NCBI GenBank assembly: GCA_018881555.1
Contig: JACAXG010000018.1
Span: 6,509,634-6,573,633, forward strand
Direction: 5' to 3'
DNA from: Amblyornis subalaris
Lineage: Eukaryota > Chordata > Aves > Passeriformes > Ptilonorhynchidae
DNA: 64,000 bases
The position numbers were made by a program, and so were the translations under genes. The notes under the pieces are model-generated. The model ran no database searches, was not told the DNA's origin, and saw only the letters and a list, made by a program, of their open reading frames with translations. Shown here one piece after another: positions 1 through 13,296 of this stretch. How positions within the stretch are numbered: position 1 is the first letter of the stretch; each line of letters opens with the position of its first letter.

Positions 1-3000
1 GGATTTTTTTGCAATAGAACTAACGTAGCATGTCGTCTTGGGGTAAATGTTTTCAGTCTGGTTTTTTCCTTTCCATTCCCTTTTACTTTTCCTTAGAATC
101 TGACCACTTGGTGTCACTGAGTAGAAAGCGGTGACAATTTGCGGTTTCACGTATAGCAGATATTCAGGACACCTTCCAAGAACCTGTAATGTATGACAGA
201 AAATGTCTTTACACTAAATGGCAATTGTAGAGAAGTTAATTTTCCCTATATACAGTACTTACAGAAAATAAGATGGCGTGTAGAAAATTACATTAGAAGA
301 TAGATCTTTATAAATTAATATTCCCATGGAACTCCTTACCTTTTTTTATGAAAAAGAAAAAAACGCTGTGCTATCAAGAACTGTGACTTTCCCCAAATAA
401 TAAAACTACTTTACTGCCCTGATGTTCCCCGTGTTAACATGTTGCTGCTAAATTATAATGTAGAATTGGTAATCAATAGTGGGTTGTGTTCTTCTTTCAG
501 TAAAACCCAGGGTACCCTGTAAAAATGCAGATGTTTTTTCAATTTTATTTTATTATTTTTTTTACAAAAAAGTTAGATGTACATGTGTAATGCAGTGTGC
601 TTTGTCATATTTGGACTGATATCAGTAATGCTACTGATGTTTGTAAATTAAACAGATATTTACTTCATTAACCGCTTTTATTTGTATTCTTCTGAGAAGT
701 TTAAATTGTCTAGCAGCCTTTAAATAAACATCTGTTGCAAAGAATATTTGGTAAAAAACAGAATAAAACCCAACGCTAGATCTAGTGTATTCATTGCTGA
801 AAATCTGAAGAAGGAATTGACTTGGGATTATTACACCTAGAGGGAGTGACATCTGAAAATGTCTGTGCATTATGAACTCAGATGAACTTATACCAAGACT
901 AAGAAAAGACTTATAAATAAAGTACACTGCAGGAAAAGGCAAATTGAGTCTATCCTTTACTTTAATGGTTATAAAAATGGCACTTTGACAGTTGCTCTAG
1001 CATGTAATTTGATTCTTCAGAGGGATTCATTTTCACTAATCTATGAGTAAGTATTTTAAATTTAAGAAATTAGATGGGATGATACTTAACCAGGTTTCTC
1101 TTCTGTAATATATTTTTTACAAATAATACCATGCTTATGTTACTTAGTCTACTTTAGAATTTGTCTAAATATCCAATGAAACAGCCTTTGGTATGAGGCC
1201 TTCTTTGCAGCTTCTATGACTGCTAAAACATCTGCTGTAAGTAAGGGGTAGCTTTGAGGAGAAAGAAGCGGTTTTTGCCAAACAGTCCTTATATAGCATT
1301 CTTGAATATGAAAAGATCTGTTGGAGCTCCAAGTCCCTGTACCAAGTATCTGGAGTTGGATTGCTTTCTGTCCTCATATTGACAGAGAAAGAGGAACTTT
1401 GCAATGGTATTCAAGTAATACTGGCAGCTACTGGTGATCGTGAAGTCATCAAGAGAGGGATTTTTGTGGTCTCTAGGCAGAACCAAAAAAACCCTTTAGA
1501 ATTAAAAGAGAAAAAAAAAAAAAGAAAAAAAGAAACCTACCCAAACCCCCAAAACCAAACCCAGCTCTGAAGGCAAGGGACTTACATCAAGTGGTGATTC
1601 AGCTCTCCTTAGCCCCCTTTCTCACCACCAAAAGTCCTCAAGCATCACATTGTGCCACTGTGCCTGAGAAGAGATAACTTCCTCAGTGGGATGTGTCACC
1701 CTAACACCTTTCTGATACCTAAATCAAGTTTCTTGTAATACTGCTATAATAGGCTGCCTTGTACCTGTATTCCTCAAAAGGGAAATAGGGATCTGAGGGA
1801 ACTGTAACTTTAGGTATCACTACCACAGTGGAGAATTTAGTTCACTGCAGAAGACTCCAGACCTAGACTCCTTCTCTAGAAATCACTCTCATACAGTCTG
1901 CTTTTAATGTATTGAATAAAATCCGTAAAATGCATTGGATCTGAAGGGTAGGACTCAGTATAGCGATCAAGTTCTCACTTCAATTTAGCACTGCATACAA
2001 TTCAAATTCTTTTTTCATTAGAAACCAAGAAAAATGAAACTTGGAGATTCCATCATTTTCTGCCAGTATTCTTAAAAGCTGTAAAAAAGAGAAAGCACAT
2101 GAATACTGCTTAATTTGTATTGGCTCCTGCACAGCTTTTACTGTCATCTCACAGATGACAAAATTGTGAAAGAGCATGAAAAAAGACCATTCTTGAATAA
2201 AGCTAACAAAAGTCATTGCTCTTTTGTTAACATAGAAAGTCAATTCAGAACAGCAACTATCACACATGGAACCAGATTCTGCAGTCTGTATTAACGTTTC
2301 TGAGGCAGATGGATATTTGAGGGATAAAAACACTGTTCTAAGCAAACCAATGGTAGGCTATGAACAAGCTATGAGAGGTACAGTTCATTTTATAAGCTCT
2401 ATTGTAATAAAAATTTTCTCTTCAGAATACTTTTTATGCTATGTGGGGATACCATGAGCCTTAGTATCACAAGAATCATTGTAATATGAAGATGCTCTGT
2501 GGAGGTGCCACAACCAACATAACACTCATATGATGTTGTTAAGGCATTTGATTTGAAAGAGGAGCATGCAGAGGTTTTGTAAAAGACAAGAAGTCTGGAA
2601 GACCTGATAATCCACAGTGTACTTGCAGGGATAGTAGCAAGGCACTAGACTAACTGGATTGTCACCACATCAGTTTTGACGAGAGGATGACTAAGGTGTG
2701 GTGACTAAGGTGATGACTAAGATGAGGGAGAGAGTGGTGTATTTTGGAAAGGAGCTCACTGTTAAGAAGAAAATGCCCAGAAGTTTTGAAACAGTGTCAA
2801 GAGTCTTAGGGGCTGTTTGCATTGAAGCTCTATTTTGGGAGCTTTACCTGTTGCTGCTTGAAAGTTATGTATTTAAAAGAAACCTCTTTACAGTTCAGAA
2901 AAATACACACTTGATCTTTCTGTCTTGAGCTAACCCTATTATTTGAGGAAAAGTATATCTTTTCAAAGCAATTGAAAATTCCATCTTTTGGTTCCTTTTC

Positions 3001-6000
3001 GTCTTCTTTAGAAGCAAGTGTTATTCCTGCAGTAGCTCATTAAGCATGCAAGTGTCTGTGCTTCAGCTATCCCACCTTAGAGTGGAGAGCCTGGCACATA
3101 ACTTCAGTTCCCATAAAGTGCAGTTCACCAGCTGAGCCATTCAAGATTCTTGGCTTTCAGAAGAAATATCTATAGACAGAGCTGGTATTTCCAATCTATT
3201 TAAGATTCCTGGAGTGGAAATCAGAAAATCATTGGTGGTTGTGACTATGTAGGGGCTGTCAGGAGTACAGAAAAACTGAAGTGTTTGCCTGCATGCCTGG
3301 AGAGCCTGGCTCATCCTGGAGAGCCTGCTCTTTCACTATGTTCTTTATGTATTGTGTTCCTGGGAGAGTGGGAAGTTGTGCTCATCCTTTCTAAAATATT
3401 TTAGAGTAGAGGGATTTTGTGTCCTTTCGCAAATAAATTGTCTAGGCTGGAAATCATAGGCCTCTTTGGCCCTCAGCCATGTTAAACTGTGTATGTATAC
3501 CTTAACATCAACCATCATGTTGGACACCAACAGATCCTGATGTTAAAAAAAAAAGTGAATAAATCTTGCTCTCAGTTTAATAAAACACAGATGGGAAAAG
3601 CAAACCAAACAGAGAGTTAACAGCTCTATTCACTAGTCTCCTGGGCTCCATGTGATTAAATCAGAGATGGAGGGTATGTTCCTGCTGCTGCTGTTCTGGC
3701 CAGTGTCCGTAGGGGTGATGGCCAGCAAAGGAAAAGTACTCTTTCAGAGCTGCATGTCATTTGTCAAGCTGAGAAAAAACAGTCATCTCACTGAACAGCA
3801 AGACTTCTGGCTATCCACAGTCCCAGCAAATATGCTCCAGCTCTACATCATGACACCCATGCTGCAGGAATTTTGCTCAACCATGGGAACAGACTTTAAA
3901 ACTGCCTCCCAGATCCACAACTTTATTTCAGAATGTTGATCTTAGTAATGCTTTCTGGTCTTTACAACTCCATTCTTTTATTTCATTCCAGATTAGAGGT
4001 AAACTCCTTTAGTTCTATACATCGAACCTCAGTACTCTCAATTGCTGCTCTATACTACATATAGGAAATTAAGACTTTTTTTTTTTGTTCCTTTTTAGGT
4101 ATTGATTAACATTTGTAGTGGGATCAGAAGGCCTACCTTAAAGAAGAAGATTATACATCCAGCTACAGAGATAAAACATTTTTATATAATGAAGTATATT
4201 TATAATATATAATAATTATATAATTTTAATATATATATTCCTTTATACTTCAGAAAATGTTAAATTAGCTCCTGTGGAACAGTCTGACATCCATAGATCG
4301 ATATAAACTTATTTTATGGATTTGTAGACTTAGACCAGGGGAATTGTTAGCTGGTTTTGTCTGCTACTACTTTTTTTTTTTTTAAATTCCTTTTAGGATA
4401 CTTTGCATATCACAAGAGACAAGTAAAGATAGGATTAATGTGCCTGGGTTGCTTACTCTGTCATTAAAGTTCCTTAAAATTATCCAGTAGCCTTTCTTCA
4501 GGACATTTTTCTTCTTTCTCTTAGTTTTTCACATTCTAGGCTTCAATCTGTTGTTTCTATGAAACTTTTTCCACTTTGTTTAATTTCCAGAACAGATTTA
4601 ATGCTTCCAGAGAGAGGGAAAGGATACCATTTTTTTCCTGCAGCTGTGCCTAAAATCTCTCACAGAACATCTTTAGAAGTATGTTTTCTTTCAAAGTCCT
4701 CTGAGAATAGGTTAACTTGAGCTGGTTTTACTGCAAATTTGGGGTTTTTTTCTTTTGCTTCTGATTAGCTTTATTTACTTAATCACATTTATGTGTTTCT
4801 GCTATGGTAACAGCAATAAGAAGAGTACCTTCTGACCTGTGCTTTAGAAGTTGCTTGCTGTTTTGAAATAGCAAGTTTAAAGAGGCTGAGGTTTACCTGT
4901 TCTCTCTCCTCTTTTTTCTTTCTTTGTTTTGTTTTTCATTAGATCTCATTCCCTAACAGTTCACCCATTTTTGTATAGTTTAATGTTTGTTTTGTACAGG
5001 AAAAGTAAGAACATGAGACGGTGTCAGCAGTAAATAAAACTGACCACAGAAGACACATAGATCTACACAGAATATCCACAGCAAGATCATGTGGCACAGC
5101 ACATAGTCCTCTGCAGAAAAAGATTCACTATTACCCTAAATAAAACAAACAAACAAAGGAACAAAAAAACCCTAATGAGAAACTTCGAAAAGCAGCTTAA
5201 ATGTGGGAAACAAAAAGTTTAAGTCCCAATTGATGAAAACAGTGCTCATCATCCATTATCACAAACCACAGACCAGCCTTTGGCATTCACGCCTTCTCTC
5301 CTGCTCCAGGCACTCCAGACACTACTTGTTTCCCTCCTTTCCCACCCACCCGACTCCAGACCTGACTGTGCCTGCCATTCCCACAGCCTTCCCAGATGAC
5401 ACTTCTTCCTTCCCATTTGCAGAAAGTCACAGCAATCACCTTCCTGCATTTGCCTTGAGGCATCGAGTCAGGGCAAGACACCATGCTGGTGATGGAAAGA
5501 ACACTGTCCAGCTAATTAACATTTGAGCATTTAAAAATCAAGTATTATTTGTTAAACTGTTACAGCAAAGTGCTAGTGCCAATCTGTGGGAATTGTGGCT
5601 GTCAAAACATTTAAGTAATAAAACTCCCAGTCTGTGTGTGACATGGAGAGTGATGACTGCATTAATTGAAAGGAAAGGTAAGCACTCACTGAAAATCTGC
5701 TCAGCAGTCACATGCAAATACTACAAACAGAAAATAGGCCCCAGTTTGTTTTGTTTGGGTTTTTTACTAAGACAACAAAGAATAAGCAATCAAATAGGTA
5801 AGGCATGCATGCATGGGAAATAAGAATCCTGAAAAGGAACCAGCTCTGGCTATATCAAAATGCTAGGCAGTGAATACACAAGGGAATTAACTGCTGCAAT
5901 TGCTTGTGGGTAACAAATACAAACATGTATTTTCAAGCTATTGTAGAAAGGACACTTACACCCCAGATAGTAGTGATCAGCTACACAAGTCATCCTACTT

Positions 6001-9000
6001 CATGCTGACATGAAAGGACTGTTTGGGAATACTTTCTTTTAGCAGAAGTGATCACAGTTCATTTGAATTTCATATGGTAATTAACAGGCTTGTAAAATGC
6101 AGAAAAACAACAGTATTAGACCAGACAGAAGAAAATATTAAAGATTTAAGACATCTAGGGCCAGATTCACTGTAGGCTCAAGCTGCTTCATGCTGTTTCA
6201 GTGATGCAAAGCAGCTGTAAACCCAACTTAGCTGGCCTGGAGCCACTACCACTCCTATCTGCTAAAAAAATGAGTTTTCAGTGCACCAAACCTAGTTTTG
6301 GAACTGTGGTCTGTCCTGCAGCCTATTGGCTAAAGGAGTCATCACTTGTTACTTTGGGAAAACCTTTTGTGCCCCACTCATTCAGCTCTGCCCCGCTTCC
6401 CCATTTTAGCAATCCCGAGAATCTGTGGGAAAAGAGCTTGCTTTTCAGTGCTGCTCTCCAAACTCCAGGGGAATGAAGAGAACTGGCAATTCCTCTTCAG
6501 CAACAGCAATCAAAATTGAAAGACAGGAGGTCTGTAACCAAAAAAATAAAATTGAGTATTGTTGTAGTAAAACTGCTTCTAGTGAAGTCATTTCTTGAAG
6601 TAATTTCTTTAATACTCACTCTTAAAGACTCAATTGTGGCTCCATAAGAAAGCATTATGGAAAACAGATTCTTCTTGTAAAACCTTTAGTGAGTGTGTAT
6701 TTATATACACGGATATATAAGGGTAGAAAGTGCATACTTTTTTTGTTTGTTTTTCAGGATATGAACCTATTCAGGCTTTTTGGTTCCCCTGAGCAGCTCT
6801 GAACAACAGCAGGCATGATTAAGAATTCAAGGTAGCTTGCAGCAAGGAAGTTTGACCTAATCTATCTTGACTTTGCACTCTATGCATTTAAATGCAGCAT
6901 GTCTGTGTGGAACACACTGTAGTTCACTGGGGTTCAGCATATCTAATTTAGTCACATGCATGCACTGAAATAGCTGTGTGCACATGGAGATCACTTCTTT
7001 TTTTTTTCTGTTTTTAGCCAAATTAGAGGATCAAAGCCATGTAAAACCTTTTGTAATGAAACTTGAAGCCACATGTAATGAAACCAGATAGTTTTTCCTT
7101 TCTGATCTAAAGTCTTTCCTGTTTGCAGGCATTNCTATAAACCTACATCTTGGTCCAGTCTGTAACTTGGTCCAGCTTGGATTAGCTTTGCAAACAGTTT
7201 GATGAATCTGGGATGATTTATAGCTGGAGGTAGAAAGAAAACAAACAAAGAATTTAAAGTTTGGCCTACTTTACGCTCAAAATCAAGTGTAACCTCCTAC
7301 TGACTCCTTTTGGATTTTTGTGTCTTTCCAAATCCCAAAAGGAAAGCACCCCACTGAATCCTGAATCCAGCATGAAAAAGACACTGCAGTGGTAAATGTA
7401 AAAGTGAGCTTCACAAATATCCTTCCCTTTTCTGGGAAATTTCCATTTAGACCTAAATGAGGGATTTGTGCAGAGGGAGATTGAGAAAAACATTCCCTCC
7501 TTAGTATGAAGAGCTGAATGTACTCTTCTTTGTTCAGAAGACAAAAGTACATCTATCAAAGAGCACTTTATCCATGCTATCCACAAACTTGTTCATTCTC
7601 TTTTAATTCAGCTTTAAAGGAAGATGACAAACATTAGCAGGGAGCTGTTTAGCTAAGGGAAGTGTAACATTCAGAAAAATCAATACAGATTTGCAAAGAG
7701 AGCATTAGCAATGAAACTTAGCAATGAAAAGAATGTGAGTTATAGAAGCTCTAAGGGTTCCTATTTCCCATCTACTTCTAAGTCTAGTGAGTTTAAATTC
7801 AAGATATGTCTTGAGAGAATAAGGTGATGTCTGTGAAGAATATCCTACACCTTTATTTTACAACATGGATTCTTTCAAAAATGCTTCTTTGCTGGGCCAT
7901 ATTTTTCTTCAGAAATTGTGCTGGCTCTTGGTATTTCTACCTGCTACCAGTGCACCTGCACCAGGTGACATTCTTATCTGGGCCAGGCCATCTTTGCTTT
8001 CGACATCAGCAAGCAGAAGGGGAACAAACCAGTCCCACAAGAAACAGCTGTGCAAAATATGCCTTAAGCGAAATCTGAACGAGCAGATGCTTTGCTCCTT
8101 TGGACCGGTGTGGGTAACACTCTGTCCCACTTAAGGGAGCAGCTCAAACGAAGAGCTGATTGAAGCTGTTTGTGTATTCCAGTATTTGGCCAGAAGGAAT
8201 GGAGTATATATTTTGACACACCTTCATTCCTATATAACTGGAAAATAATAGTATAAACAATCACAGATCTTTAAAAACATAATCATGAAGTTTCTCTGAT
8301 TCTTGATAAAAAAGCATTTTGTGCATACAAATAAGATTACAGAAGAGTGGCCCTACACAAGCCTAAACCCACAACTCTTTCCATTATCAAAATTTTACTC
8401 CTGAGCTAAGAGGTTTTCAATCTGTATCACATTACAATACATTCAACATTTAAAATATATTTCTTATTTAAAGGTATCCTAAGCAAGAGATCAGTGCTTA
8501 TGTTACAACAGGTCATGTTTCCCATTATTATCAATAGTGGGCACTTTCAAAGGACAGATGGACACTTGAGGCTTAGCAACATTGCCGTGAAATCTATCCA
8601 CACCTTGTGTGAGGTCAATCATTCACAAATCCATTTAACCACTCTTTAAAATACACATGAATCCTTTAATTCATTCTAGATCAAAATGCTGGTTTTCGTC
8701 CTTTTGAGGCAAGAAAATGTATATAATGGATTCAGAAAAGTTCCACATAATTATCCTGGTTGGATGTGAAGTTTCCTTCCATCTTTGATCTATAATGTAG
8801 TAATGTGTCAGCCCGACCAAAGTAGTTTTATGTGCAGGAAATAAGACAAGCTGAGTAGCTTCATGGTTAATTGATTAAAAGGTTCTAAAGAAGGTGCAAG
8901 ATCAAAGAGCAACTTAATGGTTTTATGTTACTCTAGAGAACTGTTGGTCCACTGGTCTGACAAGACTGACCTTGGGCAATGAAGTAACAGGCAATTAAAA

Positions 9001-12000
9001 ATAAAATTGCAAAACTAAAACACAGATCATATTTATCTAGTTCAGCATCCTTATTTCCTTTAGCAAGTAATAGGTGGCACACCCCAGTGCTCTTAAGACA
9101 GCTTCATTTTGTTAGGCTTTTATGCTATGTGATCTAAATATTGAGTACACAACAACAGAAAAAAACCACCACAAACCAAACCAAACCAAACAAACAAACA
9201 AACAGAAAAAAACCCACAGAAACTCCAAATTACAGGATGCCATATCACTGGTTAAAAATCCACGAAAGCAGACAAATGTCAAACTATAGCTGAAGGACAA
9301 TTCCTTGTAGAGTCCTTGGTCTGTGGAATCACTGAGATCCCTCAGTGTCTTCACTGGCACTGGGAACTGATGACACCTCATAGCTTACAAGATTGGCTTG
9401 TCTTGAGAAGTATATTAGGAATTGGGAGCTGCTCTGAAGTAATATATATATATTACAGGTTACAATATAACTGCTTGAAATACAGCAGATTAAAAAAAAA
9501 ATAAATAATGAATTGACTCTTAAAGAAGAATTTAAGAAGGCCATTCTCTAAATGACACTTTAAACCACTATACTTTCTGGTTAGGCTGTCATCACTAGGC
9601 TATTCAAAACTCTCATGAGCACAGTTGGGTTTATGTCTCCTGAATATGAGCATTATACTTACATTGAGGTAAAAGAGAAATACTAAGAATATCAGGGAAA
9701 TGATGGCAAGAACTGCAAACAAAAAGATTTCCACAAGCTGAACCATGAGCAGAATACAAATTTTTCTGAGTCCTGATACAGTGTGGTATTTTCTAGCCAC
9801 GACCAGATAATATTTTGCTTTACTTGAACAACTAGGACAACCAGTTAAGGCACCAACACTAATAAGACTGGAGTTAGGCTCAGTCTGGCACTCTGTTCTA
9901 TCAGTAATTCAGTCTCCAGCGCTTGGGCTTCTGGAAAATAGTAGTGCTTACAAGTCAGATGCAGCCTCCCCTTCATGCAGAGATGGCTTCATAAGTCAAA
10001 GGCACAGTTACACTAAAAAAAAAAAATCACATTTTTCCTGTTCTGTATTAATCTTGTTCTCATCAAAACCAAGATACTCTTACATGTTTTTCCATGTTTT
10101 TTTTAATATTTCTATAGATACTCTCGTCCCTCCCCAGCAAATTCTCTCTTCATTACTGTGAAGCAAAGCCCCTTCCTGAGGCAGTGCTGCCACTGTTTCC
10201 ACCTTAGCAAAAAAAGAGAACTCTTTCTCTAGGTATTTATCTCCCCTTCAATATCATCAGGAGTCCTTGGCCATGTGACAAGAGGTATCACAAGATGCCC
10301 ATCACTCGGAGCAAAAATATGAGGGCATCATTCTGAAGACAATTTCCCTTGAAGGAAAACTATTCTGTTAAGAGGCACCTAGGAAAGGACTTGGTTAGTC
10401 TGAACTATTGGAAAGAGAGATAGTCACAGGAAATGTCACAAGACACAACAACCTGGGGAGACTCCTCTCATCTGTGGATTATAAATTAATTAACACATCT
10501 GACCAGTGTGTTAATGACACCATACTATGCTCTACCATTAATGTCTTCTATTTACAGAACATGACTTTCAGGTCAAGGATGTAGAAGTTCCCTGTTGTTC
10601 TATTTACTTAAAACAAACAAACAAACCCTTACTACTGCTCCCGCTGGCCTGCTTCACTTCACAAAGAAGAATATCCCACTTGAGCTGACCAGCTGACAGC
10701 TCTGCTAAGTGCCTGATAAGCTGCCTGTCCTGGGTCACCACTGAGTGGGAACTTCTGAGCTGTGTAATGGGATTAGCTTTCCCACACCATTCCCAGAAAG
10801 CCCATTGTCAAAGGAGGAATAGTTTTATTCATGGCAACAAGTCAAACACAAACCCTTGGCAAGTCAAAATAAGAAAAAATAAACAAACAAATGGAGTTTT
10901 GGCAGAATCTGGGATTTGCCCTATTGGAAATTTCTTTGTAAACTGATGAAGAAGTTGACTGAAATGGAATGGGCCACTACATTTACAATAGAGCTAAAGA
11001 ATTACTCATTAAAGACTCCTCTTTTGTTTTGATAAAAGATCTTTCATTATCTCAAAGCCCTTTCCTTCCCAAAGATTCTAAAAAAACCAATCCCGACCCA
11101 GCAACACATCTTTGGGATGAGGGGGAAAAATACTAACTGCTAAACTTTCTGCAGAGGAGTGTTGAATTAGTCATTTTGTAGTTTTGCAAGTATAAAATGC
11201 AGGGAATTGTTGTGATTTAAGGATATAATAATTTTCAATGCACAAATTCCCTTTATTGGAGTATAAATGGTGCCTTGAGGGCACATAACAGCACTGAATT
11301 GGGCCTGGCAGAATCAGTTTTATTGTATTCTACTGTGCAGAAACAATTCCTTCAGTAAAATTGTCACATGACATTTTTCAGCCTGCTCAAGTTCAGTCTT
11401 GTTATTGTAAATTACTTTGTAGTTGAGAGGTATATTCAAACATCTGTGCTTAATACTGTCTTGAACTTTTTCTTTTATAATCTAAAACCCTTCTCTTTTT
11501 GTTTTGCTCTATCCACTTTTGTGGCTCATATTTCCAGTATGAGCACGTTTCACAATTCTTTTCTAAATCTCAATTTCATTCTCCAAATGATTCTGCTTTA
11601 CTGCTTAACTGTACTTCAAAGAGACCCATTGGGAATGGTAGTTCCTATTTTGTTTTTCTAAATCTTTGGTGGACCTGATGTGTTTCCAATGTCTTGTTAT
11701 CAACAGATTGTCACTGAGGATTTGATTGTCACCTCTGCTTTTTGGTGCTGCTATTTTTCAGAGTGAACTTGTTGCCATATATATAGTTAAAATGCCTGTA
11801 CACGTGCAGTTGGACCTTCAGCCTCTTCAGCATGGTGAACCTCTCACAGTTTTGTTAGTGATTATGGTATCTTCACATATCACTGTTTTTTTTGTCTATG
11901 CACCAACCAAGCACCTGGGGAAATAGGGCATCATGCAGAGTCTTACAAACTTCACAAACTGAGAGGCTGGGTGAACATTGCTGGGACAGAGGTACCGCTG

Positions 12001-12570
12001 TAGGGACTAGCACAAAGGTTATGCTGTTAAGACATATCAGCTCAGCTGGAACTAATTTGGGAAACCCTCATCATTACATAGGGTGATTTTAAGTCTGAAA
12101 TATCTTAGGGTCTTGCAAAAATAAGAATTTTCTCTTATTAAAATAACTATTGAACTTTCAGAATGCAGAGAGGATTTCTTGTATCTACAGCCTGCACACC
12201 AGGAACTGAAGAAATATGGTGCTGAACTGCAGTTAATAAGCCCAGTCAGAGCTTGATGAGAGCTAATGAACTCCTACGGCTTCTTGCTGACTGTGTGGCA
12301 CCATGCAGCTTTCTTGCCATCCTTTTTCTCATCATTTCAGGTCCAGGGGTGAGGTGTTGGGTAGTTGCTGGCATGAGTCCATAGGCCTTATTAACACCAG
12401 AGCTCCTGCTCAGGGCAGTGCAGGCACACAGTGCCTCTGGACCCATGTTGGCTCTAGAAGCACTGTGACATTTGTACTTGCTCTATACCCAATTTCACAG
12501 GCTCCTGGGCACAGCTGATGCTCAAAACTCAGCTCCTGGGGTTTGCTCTACTTAGTGGTCAGGGAGCAGC
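1..12570. other. Intergenic, gene-poor AT-rich DNA
   Basis: I see no coding exon with family resemblance here. Open frames are short, lack recognisable motifs and often begin at non-ATG codons. The first ~950 bases are T/A-rich with AATAAA hexamers near 764 and 915, so they could be the 3' UTR of a plus-strand gene ending left of the window. In mammals the gene upstream of PACRGL is SLIT2, but nothing in the bases proves this. The rest holds low-complexity tracts (A-rich near 1505-1540, CAAAC/AAAC repeats near 9172-9203 and 10610-10625) and otherwise unique sequence. Confidence 0.6.
9172..9203. repeat. Simple repeat (CAAAC)n / (AAAC)n
   Basis: Uninterrupted short-period repeat that changes from a five-base CAAAC unit to a four-base AAAC unit, followed by an A-rich run. 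Ordinary low-complexity DNA with no apparent function. Confidence 0.8.
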
Positions 12571-13296
12571 TGTAAGAGACTTAAAGGTCATAATTGCCTC
12601 AAATACTGTTAAGATGACCAAAGGACTTTGCCACTATGGCAAACTGCACAAAGAAGCAACTGCTCATCTGTGACCACCAAACACACCCCACTCTGAATAT
12701 GTCTCCGTGAATTCCTGGATTTTTGGGCAGTAAATTAAGCCACCTGACTGGAACTTGAGAGGAGATAAAGGTCGTACTATTGTCTGATTATCTCAAACTA
12801 GGAAGATGTAAACAAGCTGGGGGAGCACTGATAATGAACACAAAGAATCCACAAGGAAAGCCAACTCAGCAACTGTGGTGAAATCAGCTCTGAGTCCAGC
12901 AGGGAGAGGCCTTGGCCCACCGAAGAGAAAGACTGAGCATGGGACTAATTAGCATTGGAAGCAAGGGAATCATTTGACCAATAGAATAACAGAACTGTGT
13001 ACCCAATGAGCACTGATTCCTTTGTTTTCTAAAATGTATAAATCGTGAGAAGTTTTGAGTGACCTCAGGATCCCCACCACTAGGAAGACTGGAAGAAGAG
13101 GACCAATGGGATGCTGTCTGGATGCATGGGTAGTGATATCTTTTTACTTAATATGTCTGTCACTCTCATCCTCCCCTTTTTTCTATTTCTTTCTATCTTC
13201 CCTACCTCACATTTACTGTTAAATAAAAGCCATATTATTGACTTCAGCATATGGTATAGTTTGCACCTTAATTCAGGCAGAGGCATCTCTCTAACA
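12571..13296 (+). mobile_element. Probable solo LTR of an endogenous retrovirus
   Basis: The segment has the order of an LTR in plus orientation: a CCAAT motif (ACCAATAGAA near 12977), a TATA-like box (TGTATAAATC near 13036), a short transcribed stretch, and a polyadenylation hexamer (AATAAAAGCC near 13222). A candidate 5'-TG lies near 12571 and a candidate terminal CA at 13295-13296 after CTCTCTAA. It resembles LTRs common in passerine genomes, but I could not confirm a target-site duplication, so both edges, especially the left one, are estimates. No internal gag/pol/env sequence was seen next to it, as expected for a solo LTR. Confidence 0.5.

Noticed and set aside
3652..3939. 95-codon plus-strand frame with a leucine-rich start
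   Set aside because: Non-ATG start, no splice or promoter context, no family resemblance.
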